NCBI GenBank assembly: GCA_024636835.1
Contig: JAGXGH010000095.1
Coordinates: 1 to 64,000 of the forward strand
Direction: 5' to 3'
Source: Verrucomicrobiales bacterium
Lineage (GTDB): Bacteria; Verrucomicrobiota; Verrucomicrobiia; Verrucomicrobiales; SLCJ01
DNA: 64,000 bases
Part shown: positions 32,425-40,249 of the stretch, piece by piece
How the letters are laid out: every line of letters begins with the position of its first letter
Position numbering within the stretch: position 1 is the stretch's first letter
Made by a program: the position numbers and the translations under genes
The notes under the pieces: model-generated
Database searches by the model: none
Told to the model about the DNA's origin: nothing
The model's input: the letters and a program-made list of their open reading frames with translations, nothing else

Positions 32425-34598
32425 ATTTAGTAAAGCCCCTATCTCTAGCTTCGAAGCTGACATTTCTACTAGCTAAGAAGGTAAGTGGCTTCCTACCACA
32501 GCCGAAGTGTATCGCTTTCGGCGCAGTTGAACCTGGGGCGCTTTCGAAGATTGGGAAGATTTACGTGATCAATCTTGATCGGCGTCCTGATCGGTGGAAA
32601 GAGGTGCAGAAAGAACTTGGTCGAATCGTTGCTGCGGATGGATCTAAGATTCTTGATCTCACTAGCAGATGGCCTGCGACTGATGCAGCCAAACATTCTG
32701 GAAGTTCACTGCGCTGTGAAGACGTCGATCAATTCTACACCCTCAAAGATCAGCTCGACGTAGAGCCCCAGCCGCAAGTTCTTCCGGACCATTTCGATTT
32801 GGATCTCCAGATCGAAATGACCCCGCAAGAGGTGGCTGTGGCGAAGTCACATATCAGCGTCTGGCGGGAGATCGCCAATGGACCTGACGACTATGCGCTG
32901 GTCTTAGAGGATGATATTTGGTTTCGGCAGGGATTTTCAAGAAAGCTCAATAAATCTTGGGAGGAGTTCGTGAAGCGCGATACCCAAGAGGGCGGCGCTA
33001 GTCTGTTCTTCCTGTCCTACAAGGAAGTAAAGGGTGGCGCTCCCAAGCACTTTTTATCACCCCATATATTCCGTCCGCTTCGTGGGCTTTGGTATATGTC
33101 CGGCTATGTGCTGTCGCGGAAAGGCGCGCGCGAACTTCTTCGATGCCTCCCTTGTCGCGGCCCAGTCGACCTTTGGGTTAACTTTCAATTTGAGAGGATA
33201 TTAACAAGCGCCACGCGGCGTCCGATTATCGAGCAGCACGTCAAAGGCGACTCGACCAATTCCTACTCGGTTCTCCCTTTACTTGAAAGAATGGGAGTTA
33301 TCGACGGTGGCGGTTCATCGTTGTTTCATCGACGACCAATCGAGCAACTAGTGTTCGCCTTTGGCCCAGAAAATTCCGGTTTGTCTTCTCTCTCGATGGC
33401 TCTCTCGATGTTGGGATATCGCTGCTGCAGTGACCTTGATCGGCTTCCGCAGAGAGAAGCCGCAAGCCTTCTTGGGGGAGGTTCGGGTCGAATATTCAAT
33501 GCTTACGTCAACATCGGGGATCTTTACAAAAGAATACCTCTACTGCGGAAACTCTATCCGAATGCGAAGTTTATAACCACGTCGACAGTTCAAGGGGATG
33601 CTGACCTACGCTTGAATTTTAGCGTGAAGGTGAGCGTCTCTGGTTGTAGAGATCGATGGAATCCGCTTTGCAACTACTTTAGGTGTCCTCCCCCAGTATG
33701 CCCCTTTCCGGAAGTTGGCGAGAAGGGACAGAGGCGGCTGCTAGAACATTTAACCGACTCAAAAGGGGCTTTACGTCTGAAGAGTCTACGGAGTGATGAT
33801 TCACCATGGGTAGTCGAGTCTCGCTATTCTTCTACGGGAATTACGACCGAGGTTCAGCAAGACCAGGCAAGCTCCAGTCCTGCTGTATGCCTCGAGGATC
33901 TCTTCAAAACTCTGGACACAGAGAAATGGTTTCTCAGGAAAGATACTTTCTCCGGCAATCTTGGTCTTTTTCGACCTGCAAATGTTGAGCTTCGCAATGA
34001 AGGAGGGTTAACACTTTATGTGCGCAAAGCATCCTTGGGTGTCCGGGACTACAGCGCCGCCGCCATTTCTAGTCAGCGGCGCTTTCTCTACGGACGCTTT
34101 GAAGCGGAATTTAGGGCCTCCAATGTCCCTGGCGTCGTTACAGGTTTCTTTCTCCACCGAGATTCACCTAGACAAGAGATTGACATCGAGATTGCAGGGA
34201 ATCGTCCAAGCATACTTCTCACCAATGTCTTCTATAATCCCGGCGGAGAGGGGGCTGGATTTGACTATGGTTACAGGGGAGCGCCAGTAGCGATTGAGCT
34301 GGGGTTTGATGCTTCTAAAGCCTTTCATCAATACGTGATCGAGTGGTATCCGAACGAGATTCGGTGGCTTGTGGACGGTAAGCTACTCTATAGACGAGTC
34401 GAATGGAACCCTACGCCCATTCCTAATCTTCCCATGACCTTACATCTCAATTTATGGCCTACGAGGTCGAGAGAGCTGGCTGGCCGACTTGATAGTCGAC
34501 GAATGCCTGCGATGGCTTCGGTAAAGTCTCTCGGCTGGAAATCATCGCCAGACGAGACCGTGAATGGCGTTCAGGCATCGAGGAAGGAAATGATTTAG
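32421..34598 (+). CDS. GT25 / sulfotransferase-like / GH16 triple fusion protein
   Basis: 725 residues with three parts. Residues about 45-290 are a GT25 (LPS-type) glycosyltransferase: KIYVINLDRRPDRW, an ALVLEDDIWF acidic motif at 163-165, and SGYVLSRKGARELL. Residues about 310-400 resemble a sulfotransferase fold: FAFGPENSGLSSLSMALSML, then GYRCCSDLDRLP and LRKLYPNAKFITTS. However, the PAPS loop is degenerate (Pro-Glu-Asn-Ser where Arg-Thr/Ser-Gly-Thr is expected), so it may be inactive. Residues about 500-700 are a GH16 jelly roll with the catalytic EIDIE (Glu586, Asp588, Glu590), preceded by LYGRFEAEFRAS and followed by FHQYVIEWYPNEIRWLVDG. I know of no described protein with this order. 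There is no signal peptide, odd for a GH16 enzyme. Confidence 0.8.
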   Translation: MNLVKPLSLASKLTFLLAKKVSGFLPQPKCIAFGAVEPGALSKIGKIYVINLDRRPDRWKEVQKELGRIVAADGSKILDLTSRWPATDAAKHSGSSLRCEDVDQFYTLKDQLDVEPQPQVLPDHFDLDLQIEMTPQEVAVAKSHISVWREIANGPDDYALVLEDDIWFRQGFSRKLNKSWEEFVKRDTQEGGASLFFLSYKEVKGGAPKHFLSPHIFRPLRGLWYMSGYVLSRKGARELLRCLPCRGPVDLWVNFQFERILTSATRRPIIEQHVKGDSTNSYSVLPLLERMGVIDGGGSSLFHRRPIEQLVFAFGPENSGLSSLSMALSMLGYRCCSDLDRLPQREAASLLGGGSGRIFNAYVNIGDLYKRIPLLRKLYPNAKFITTSTVQGDADLRLNFSVKVSVSGCRDRWNPLCNYFRCPPPVCPFPEVGEKGQRRLLEHLTDSKGALRLKSLRSDDSPWVVESRYSSTGITTEVQQDQASSSPAVCLEDLFKTLDTEKWFLRKDTFSGNLGLFRPANVELRNEGGLTLYVRKASLGVRDYSAAAISSQRRFLYGRFEAEFRASNVPGVVTGFFLHRDSPRQEIDIEIAGNRPSILLTNVFYNPGGEGAGFDYGYRGAPVAIELGFDASKAFHQYVIEWYPNEIRWLVDGKLLYRRVEWNPTPIPNLPMTLHLNLWPTRSRELAGRLDSRRMPAMASVKSLGWKSSPDETVNGVQASRKEMI

Positions 34599-34972
34599 GG
34601 AGGAATGGTGCCAGGTAACGAGAATCAAAACTTCAGCCTGTATGATGGGTGTCCTCAATCATTATTTCCACGAGGTAGCCTCGTTGTGCCACTCTGTCCT
34701 AGCAGGCTGCGTCAAATTGGCCGACCGCGACATATTGTGGCAGCCAAACTACGATTGTCCATCAGGTTGGGGTTTTGGTATCTAAAAAAGCAATTGTGTC
34801 TCCGTCCCTGTAATATCCTGTGTTCTAAGGGCATGCAGGAGGCTCTTAAAATAAAAACTACCTTACTTTGGGTATGTTGGCACGTTCTATGCGCTGTTCT
34901 GATGAACATAGTATAGGTTCAGGGTGGTCATCTTTGGTTGCCCAATGCACCACATCACGAAACCCCAAAGCC
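34599..34972. other. Intergenic region before the second CBASS operon
   Basis: About 370 bp. It contains a near match to the GACACCCATAAT element (34642-34654) and a short inverted repeat around 34669-34690 (CGAGG-TAGC-CTCG). No gene; the region probably holds the CBASS promoter, which I cannot place with confidence. Confidence 0.5.
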
Positions 34973-36190
34973 ATGCAACTAACAGCCCATCAACCCTCTA
35001 TCAGTCCGAGCGCCCAAGGCCTCATGATCAATGTTCTCGACAGTCTATGTCATGCGCTGGATCTCACTAAGACTCAGCGTGAATCGGCGGAACAAAAATA
35101 TCAGGCAGTGACCGACTTCTTAGGAGCCGATTCATCGTATCTTGCCCCCCACTCACCCCACCTGTTTCCGCAGGGCTCTTTCCTCCTAAAGACGGTAGTC
35201 AAACCGATGGTAGAAGTCGAGTATGACGTCGATCTTGTGTGTCTTCTCAGAGAAGGAAGCCCAGCTCCTACACCTCTCGTCACGTTACTCTCCGAGCAAC
35301 TGTTACGCAGATACAAGGATCTCAAAATTAAAGATCGTTGTTGCCGAATCGACTATGCAGGTGAGTTCCATATGGACGTTATCCCGGCGATCTACGAGAG
35401 CCATTTGGAGGGCGGTCGTATTCTAATTCCGGATCGAAAACTCAACAGATTTCTACCCAGCTGCCCAAAGCTTTTTGCCGAATGGTTCGATGAAAAGGCC
35501 CAACTCAAGCCTGTATTTATGCACTCGTTCTCGAACACGGAGAGAATTAAGGCTGCGAATGAAGCTCTGGTAGACCCTCTTCCGGAATACGACGGCATGG
35601 ATGTAGAGCCCCTTCGCCGTTTCGTCCAAATTTTTAAGGCAACGCGCAACCATTACTACGTCGGGAAAAGTTGCGCGCCGCCCAGTTCCATCGTTCTCAC
35701 TACTCTAGCAGCCCACTCGTTCGAGCGCGCTGTTGCCAAAGGAGCCTATACATCGATGATCCAAGTCTTGAGGGTAGTTGCGGAGGATCTTCACCTTACA
35801 ATTTCGCGCAAGATCAACGATCAAGGCAAGGTCTGTCATGTTCTGGAAAATCCGAAGGATAGCCGCGAAAACCTTTTAGATGCTTGGGAAGGCGACGATG
35901 ATGCCTACGCAGAATTCCGAAAATGGCAGGCTCTCGTCATCAGCTTCATTGATCAATTGATACGGCATTCCGAGAGGCCTTCTGGTTTCGATACAACAAA
36001 GCAACCTCTCGTCCAAGCATTCGGAGAAACCGCTGCAACTGCCGCAATTCGTGGAGTGGCGAATCGTCGCCGCTCAATGGTTCTCACTGGAACAGCTGGG
36101 GTCGCCGCTGGTCAACTGAGCACGTTGAGAGCCGCGGAAGTCACCCGCAGAGTCCCAGCTCAAACTTTCTTTGGGAGGGACACAGATTGA
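34973..36190 (+). CDS. CBASS CD-NTase of the TIR-STING operon
   Basis: 405 residues from the ATG at 34973; the open frame reaches back to 34868, but that part looks noncoding. cGAS/DncV-like active site: GS loop FPQGSF near residue 65, two aspartates in EYDVDLVCL near 82, and the third in FHMDVIPAIY near 126. The middle has PLPEYDGMDVEPLRRFVQIF and a nucleotidyltransferase helical domain follows. It should make a cyclic nucleotide sensed by the TIR-STING protein two genes on; for other TIR-STING systems the signal is cyclic di-GMP, and the product here is unverified. The stop overlaps the E2-like start (TTGA). It is not closely similar to the CD-NTase at 12287. Confidence 0.85.
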   Translation: MQLTAHQPSISPSAQGLMINVLDSLCHALDLTKTQRESAEQKYQAVTDFLGADSSYLAPHSPHLFPQGSFLLKTVVKPMVEVEYDVDLVCLLREGSPAPTPLVTLLSEQLLRRYKDLKIKDRCCRIDYAGEFHMDVIPAIYESHLEGGRILIPDRKLNRFLPSCPKLFAEWFDEKAQLKPVFMHSFSNTERIKAANEALVDPLPEYDGMDVEPLRRFVQIFKATRNHYYVGKSCAPPSSIVLTTLAAHSFERAVAKGAYTSMIQVLRVVAEDLHLTISRKINDQGKVCHVLENPKDSRENLLDAWEGDDDAYAEFRKWQALVISFIDQLIRHSERPSGFDTTKQPLVQAFGETAATAAIRGVANRRRSMVLTGTAGVAAGQLSTLRAAEVTRRVPAQTFFGRDTD

Positions 36191-36618
36191 TCCCTCGACA
36201 AGCTTCCGCTTTGACCATCTCTCAGCAATTTTACGGACTTAGATGTGTGGACAAGACTGCGAGTATTTCCATCAAAGGGAATTCACTTCACTTCCTCACT
36301 ACGATACGACCTACGCCACTCAGCCGTGAATACGCCCTTGAGATCAATTACAAAATGCGATCCACCCCAGTTTCAAGAATTCTCAGTCCGAAGCTCACAT
36401 CCCTGACCAGCGAGAAAATCCCACACCTCTACCGCCAAGGGGTTGGTGAGCTGTGCCTTTACTATCCTAAATATGGAGAATGGAGTCCGAGTCTACATCT
36501 AGCAAAAACAATTTATCCATGGTGTTTCGAGTGGCTATTCCATTTCGAGTGCTGGCTAGCGACCGGACACTGGGATGGAGGCGGGATCGAACACTCAACA
36601 TCTACCACGAACTCATGA
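36187..36618 (+). CDS. E2-like CBASS accessory protein
   Basis: 143 residues with a TTG start that overlaps the CD-NTase stop by 4 bp; no other in-frame start fits. The C-terminal half follows the bacterial E2-like pattern of short type II CBASS: KIPHLYRQGVGELCLYYP, EWSPSLHLAKTIYPW, then FEWLFHFECWLATGHWDGGG. The cysteine in ELCLYYP is the likely active-site residue. These ubiquitin-E2-like proteins act on the C-terminus of the CD-NTase and tune its activity; no E1 (Cap2) or JAB (Cap3) partner is present. The family call rests on the motif pattern and on the gene order between a CD-NTase and a STING effector. Confidence 0.72.
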   Translation: MIPRQASALTISQQFYGLRCVDKTASISIKGNSLHFLTTIRPTPLSREYALEINYKMRSTPVSRILSPKLTSLTSEKIPHLYRQGVGELCLYYPKYGEWSPSLHLAKTIYPWCFEWLFHFECWLATGHWDGGGIEHSTSTTNS

Positions 36619-37640
36619 CAAACAAAGATACCCCACCACTGAACAACACGGCAACAAGAGCAGAATTATTCATCGGTTCGTCTACCAAAGCTCTCCTAAC
36701 TGCCCGATTGATTGCCGATCACTTCCGTGAGAAATTCAATGTTACCGTCTGGGACGAAAATCTCTTTGAGCCTGGTGAAACGAATATCGAAGTGCTCCTT
36801 AAAGCTGTACAGTCATTCGATTTCGCTCTGCTCGTTCTCACCGACGACGATATCCTCGTATCGGATAAACCTTCCTCAAATACGGTTCATGCTTCTCCAC
36901 GTGACAATGTGATCTTGGAACTCGGCATGTTCTATGGAGCGACGGGTAGGCGGCGTACCTTTCCTCTAGTCATTCAATCGGACAGTGGAACCCCAAAGAT
37001 TCCTACTGATCTCGGCGGCATGTCCCTAAATTTTGTAAAAAGTCACAAAGGAAAACTTCCGACTAAAAACTCCCTTGGAAAGGATTTAAATACCCTGATT
37101 GAGACCATAGAGGAGCGTTATGTTTCAGAAGTCGATTTTCAGTTACTTCCTTCAACAGGTTCAGCGGTGGGATACTTCCACAATTTCTTGGTTCCCGTCT
37201 GCAGAAAGCTTCAGAAGGAGACGACTTTCCCTGTAGGCGCCAGCGAAGTAGACCTGACGAAGCATCCTTTTGAGTTTCGAATCGTTCTACCGAAATCCTT
37301 GAAAGAGGCAAACCAAGCTTCTGCCGAACAATTTTGCCTAAAGCAGAGTTTGGAGCACACATCGGTGAAGACTGCACACAGAACATTCCCATTCTGGATT
37401 CAGCCTAGCATGGAGGATGATAAACTGGTGTTTTGGGACTATCCAACAGCCTTAAAGTCATCGGACGAAGCGGTTCAATACGTCTCGCGTGGGTCCTATC
37501 TAATGAAGTCCGCTCTACGTGATGCTTTGGAGAGTAAGGAACTTAGAAATTTCGAAAGGACACTTCAGCTTCTGTTGGATACAACTAGCGATGGAGCCCT
37601 CGTGAAGGATCTAATTCGTATAGTTCGCGAGAAATATTAG
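36615..37640 (+). CDS. cap12: TIR-STING CBASS effector (Cap12-like)
   Basis: 341 residues from the ATG at 36615, which overlaps the E2-like stop (ATGA); the frame open from 36480 is not needed. The N-terminal TIR-type nucleotide-hydrolase domain covers about 15-145: ELFIGSSTKALLTARLIADH, TVWDENLFEPGETNIEVL, and RDNVILELGMFYGATGR with the likely catalytic Glu. The C-terminal STING-like domain covers about 165-335: TGSAVGYFHNFLVPVCRKLQ, FEFRIVLPKSL, and a long helical end. In bacterial TIR-STING, cyclic-nucleotide binding assembles filaments and turns on NAD+ cleavage, killing the infected cell. Two identical GAGAAATATTAG copies overlap the stop region. Confidence 0.85.
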   Translation: MTNKDTPPLNNTATRAELFIGSSTKALLTARLIADHFREKFNVTVWDENLFEPGETNIEVLLKAVQSFDFALLVLTDDDILVSDKPSSNTVHASPRDNVILELGMFYGATGRRRTFPLVIQSDSGTPKIPTDLGGMSLNFVKSHKGKLPTKNSLGKDLNTLIETIEERYVSEVDFQLLPSTGSAVGYFHNFLVPVCRKLQKETTFPVGASEVDLTKHPFEFRIVLPKSLKEANQASAEQFCLKQSLEHTSVKTAHRTFPFWIQPSMEDDKLVFWDYPTALKSSDEAVQYVSRGSYLMKSALRDALESKELRNFERTLQLLLDTTSDGALVKDLIRIVREKY

Positions 37641-37831
37641 GAGAGAAATATTAGGACACCCATAATTCACTCTGAAATCATCGAGGTTTGTCTGTATCTC
37701 TTCAAGGCAATTTCCCTCGCATTGTATTCACTAATTCCGTGACGGAAAAACTTCAGTCAAACATGTCAAAGGTATTGCAATTGCCTCTAGATGCATATCT
37801 TGACTGACTTTTTCGTTTGTCTTGAATCAGA

Positions 37832-38107
37832 TCACCAGAGCTTCCTGTCCAGCGAGCGTAGCTGAATCGCTTCCAACACGTGTGCAGACTGGATATTTTC
37901 CGACTGTGCGAGGTCGGCAATCGTCCGGGCGACTTTCAGAATACGGTCGTCAGCGCGGGCCGAGAAGTTGAGTTGCGTCATTGCATACTCCAGAAATGAC
38001 TGTCCTTCGTTATCGAGAGCACAGTATTTCCCAATCATCCGAGGACCTAGATACGCATTGGTGTGGGCGGTTTGGAGTATCTTCTCACGCTTCATAGTGG
38101 CAAGCAC
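37832..38107 (-). pseudogene. comM: comM/yifB C-terminal fragment
   Basis: 91 codons that match the end of ComM/YifB: REKILQTAHTNAYLG, then FLEYAMTQLNFSARADDRIL, KVARTIADLAQSENI and HVLEAIQLRSLDRKLW. The rest of the gene is missing; the preceding middle part, with an internal stop, lies at 39460-39620, separated by about 1.35 kb with an ssb gene and an IS66 relic. It could still be translated from its ATG but lacks the ATPase domain. Confidence 0.85.
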
Positions 38108-38159
38108 CCCGAAAACTGTAGAGTTTGCAATGTTTATCTTACCGTCACTGCTTTAATGG

Positions 38160-38191
38160 ATAGCCCCACCCTGTGAAGGGGTGGGGCTATT
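38160..38191. terminator. Strong stem-loop between ssb and comM fragment
   Basis: ATAGCCCCACCC-TGTGAAG-GGGTGGGGCTAT is a perfect 12-bp stem with a 7-base loop, 54 bp after the ssb stop. No long T-run follows on either strand, so termination is likely but not certain. Confidence 0.6.
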
Positions 38192-38244
38192 AACGTGCCT
38201 TCTGGCGGCACTTGAGCCTTCAGGGTTTTCTTTTTTGGGGTTAC

Positions 38245-38574
38245 CTAGTTCTCGTCGTCATCATCAACTTCTTCGATGACGCGGATTTCCTCGGCGTGGA
38301 CCACCAGTTCCGCGCCGGGGCTGCCGTCACGGCGGAGGTAGGGTTTGACTTCGGGGCGACCGGAAACCTCAACAATGCACCCCTTGGAGAGCAGCGGTTC
38401 AGTTTCCATGGCTAGGTCCTGCCACACCTTGCAAGTCACCCAGTGGGTGAATTCTTTACCGGAGGCAGTGGCGAGAACCACGTCAATTTTGACATCTAGG
38501 AAGGGACGCTTGCCCTCGATCTGGATGAGTTTGTGTTGGGCAACTTTCCCAACCATTTTAGTTTCTAGTTTCAT
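38245..38574 (-). CDS. ssb: Single-stranded DNA-binding protein (mobile-element type)
   Basis: 109 residues making one OB fold: KMVGKVAQHKLIQIEGKRPF, then HWVTCKVWQDLAMETEPLLSKG, IVEVSGRPEVKPYL, and ELVVHAEEIRVIEEV. It ends in an acidic DDDDEN rather than the DDDIPF tail of chromosomal SSB, so interaction with replication partners is doubtful. It is shorter than usual SSB proteins, which suggests a plasmid or phage origin. It lies in the DNA that interrupts comM and has a strong stem-loop after it. Confidence 0.75.
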   Translation of the reverse strand: MKLETKMVGKVAQHKLIQIEGKRPFLDVKIDVVLATASGKEFTHWVTCKVWQDLAMETEPLLSKGCIVEVSGRPEVKPYLRRDGSPGAELVVHAEEIRVIEEVDDDDEN

Positions 38575-38908
38575 GGTATTTATGGAGTTTTGAATTTCTT
38601 TTCATTTCGTATTCGGCGGAGAAGATGCCTTCGTGGGTGGTGGACGTGCGCGGTGGACATGCAGCCATGACATTTCCACTGCACGCGCGTGGAAAAGTAT
38701 ATTTAGGCGAAATGATGTGATCGGACAGGGTGCGTTCATCTAGCTCCCTCTTTCCTGTCATCCGCAGTGGCCGTGAAGCTCTTTCTGAAGAAATTTTCTC
38801 CTTACGAATAGTAGGCCTTCACTGCCCACTAGGAAAAGTTGGGCTTACTTTGTAGATGCAAAAATAGATTCATTTTACTGACACCTGAGGCGGGAAAAAG
38901 AGATAACA
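38575..38908. other. Intergenic region, nothing recognised
   Basis: About 330 bp between ssb and the IS66 relic. No protein-like frame, RNA gene or repeat was found; it probably contains the ssb promoter. Confidence 0.5.
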
Positions 38909-39397
38909 TTGGAATGCAAAATCAACCGGCACGCCGAAAAGTCGGTCCAGTCGCAAAATTCGAAGGACACCAAGAACTCCCTCATCGAACTAAGCAAACG
39001 CAACGACATCCTACCCAAGGGACCGTTGTCTGAAGCGCTCAGCTATGCCTTGAGTCAAAAGTCATCCACTGCCGCATGGTCAGAGCACGGCGAGATAGAG
39101 TTAGACAACAACGGTGTGGAACCGGAGCGCAGCGAAAATAGACAGCCAAGGGCTGCCCGAAGGGCGAGCGTAGCGAGTCAAAACTGTATTCGCCCGAACA
39201 AGTTTGGAGCCAAGAATTGGTTATTCATTGGCGGCAGAGACACCGGCTGGCGAACCGCCGCGGTCTACACAATGATCGAGAACATTCGCTGCCACGGTAA
39301 GTGTCCACGTGCCTACCTTGAGTGGGTGTTCGAGCGCCTGCCGGCAATGACCAACCAGCAAGATCTACGTGATCTACTTTCAGCAGCTCAGCTATAA
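38909..39397 (+). pseudogene. IS66-family transposase C-terminal fragment with 60-bp in-frame insert
   Basis: The last part of an IS66 (TnpC) transposase: NDILPKGPLSEALSYALSQ, GEIELDNNGVE, NKFGAKNWLFIGGRDTGWR, TAAVYTMIENIRCHGKCP and AYLEWVFERLPAMTNQ. The catalytic core upstream is missing, so the element is dead. Between NNGVE and NCIRP, where IS66 proteins are continuous, 20 extra codons are inserted (about 39120-39180) with the palindrome-like motif GAAGGGCGAGCGTAGCGAG. No frame is lost. Confidence 0.8.
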
Positions 39398-39986
39398 GCT
39401 TACGAACCAAAAATCAGCGTAAGGGCGTGGTGAAAATCCAATTCGATATTTTGCAGGCAACAGCCTCAGACTGAAAGCGTTCACATTGTATATCACGTGC
39501 TGCATTAACACGCGACTAAATCACTGCGGACAACTCCCATTTTGCGCTGCTCGGCAATTCGCGGTAATCCACAAATGACACGTCGATATGTAGGTCAATG
39601 CGATCAATTAAGAGTCGGCAAGCTAAGTGAGCCTGCCTCTCGCATCTACGGCCTCAATATCTCGATTCTATAGAAGGCATTATCCGCTGACTCCATCCGT
39701 GTGAAGGACCAGCTTCCTGAGCTAGATGATCCGACCCTGTGAAGAGGACGATTCGACGGCTCACGCCATCGTAGTCATAAATAGCCTTTAGTCTTGTCAG
39801 ACGAGTCTTGCCTTTGAGGTCAGACTATTTTGCCCTGTCGCGAAATTCACCTATTCAGTGGGGTTGTCGAAGTGCTGTTCAGAGAGAACATAGCAAAGCA
39901 GATGGCATTCAATGGCGAAAGTTTTAGAGATCCATCGGAACTTTCTCGGACCCAAAATGCTCTCCCCTGTAAATTAGGGCATAAAA
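39398..39986. other. Intergenic region with comM relic
   Basis: About 590 bp between the IS66 relic and tRNA-Asn. The comM fragment covers 39460-39620; from 39620 to 39986 nothing is recognisable. Confidence 0.6.
39460..39620 (-). pseudogene. comM: comM/yifB internal fragment, copy 2
   Basis: On the minus strand: LLIDRIDLHIDVSFVDYREL, then SSAKWELSAVI, an in-frame TAG, and SRVNAARDIQCERF. It matches the same ComM segment as the copy at 30985-31225 and extends a little further toward the C-terminus, to the point where the fragment at 37832-38107 begins. The stop codon and substitutions show decay. Confidence 0.8.
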
Positions 39987-40061
39987 ATGGCTCCTGAGGT
40001 AGGTTTCGAACCTACGACCTAGTGATTAACAGTCACCCGCTCTACCACTGAGCTACTCAGG
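39987..40061 (-). tRNA. tRNA-Asn (GTT)
   Basis: The minus strand gives acceptor TCCTGAG, a D arm with GCTCAGTGGTAGAGC, an anticodon loop CTGTTAA (anticodon GTT), the T arm GTAGGTTCGAAACCTAC and the closing acceptor strand CTCAGGA. The discriminator G and an encoded CCA follow (39987-39989 on the plus strand read TGG). It lies at the border between accessory and core DNA, a common place for island insertion, but no tRNA-derived direct repeat was seen further left. Confidence 0.93.
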
Positions 40062-40249
40062 AACCTTATGGTTTTTCCCATCGCAAATTTACCTCCGCGA
40101 CAGGAATTGAAAGGTGTCGAATCTGAGAACCTTTTCAAGAGGAATTTTCAGATTTCTTGAATATTATTCGTACAGCTAGATACGATGGGGTCCTGGCATT
40201 CTTCCCTCTTGCCAAAGACCGGATTCTTAGGAAAGGTTAAGTATTCCTG

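Noticed and set aside
34868-34972. N-terminal extension of the CD-NTase
   Set aside because: The 35 upstream codons look noncoding and the ATG at 34973 directly precedes the conserved part.
36480-36614. N-terminal extension of the TIR-STING protein
   Set aside because: This part overlaps the E2-like gene in another frame; the ATG at 36615 gives a normal ATGA coupling.
37832-38107. Independent 91-aa gene
   Set aside because: It aligns with the end of ComM/YifB, and the rest of that gene is nearby in pieces.
38909-39397. Intact small gene
   Set aside because: The frame is open, but the sequence is only the C-terminal end of an IS66 transposase with an insert and no catalytic core.
39987-40061. 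tRNA-Asn as the island attachment site
   Set aside because: No second copy of the tRNA 3' end was seen in the window, so the link remains unproven.
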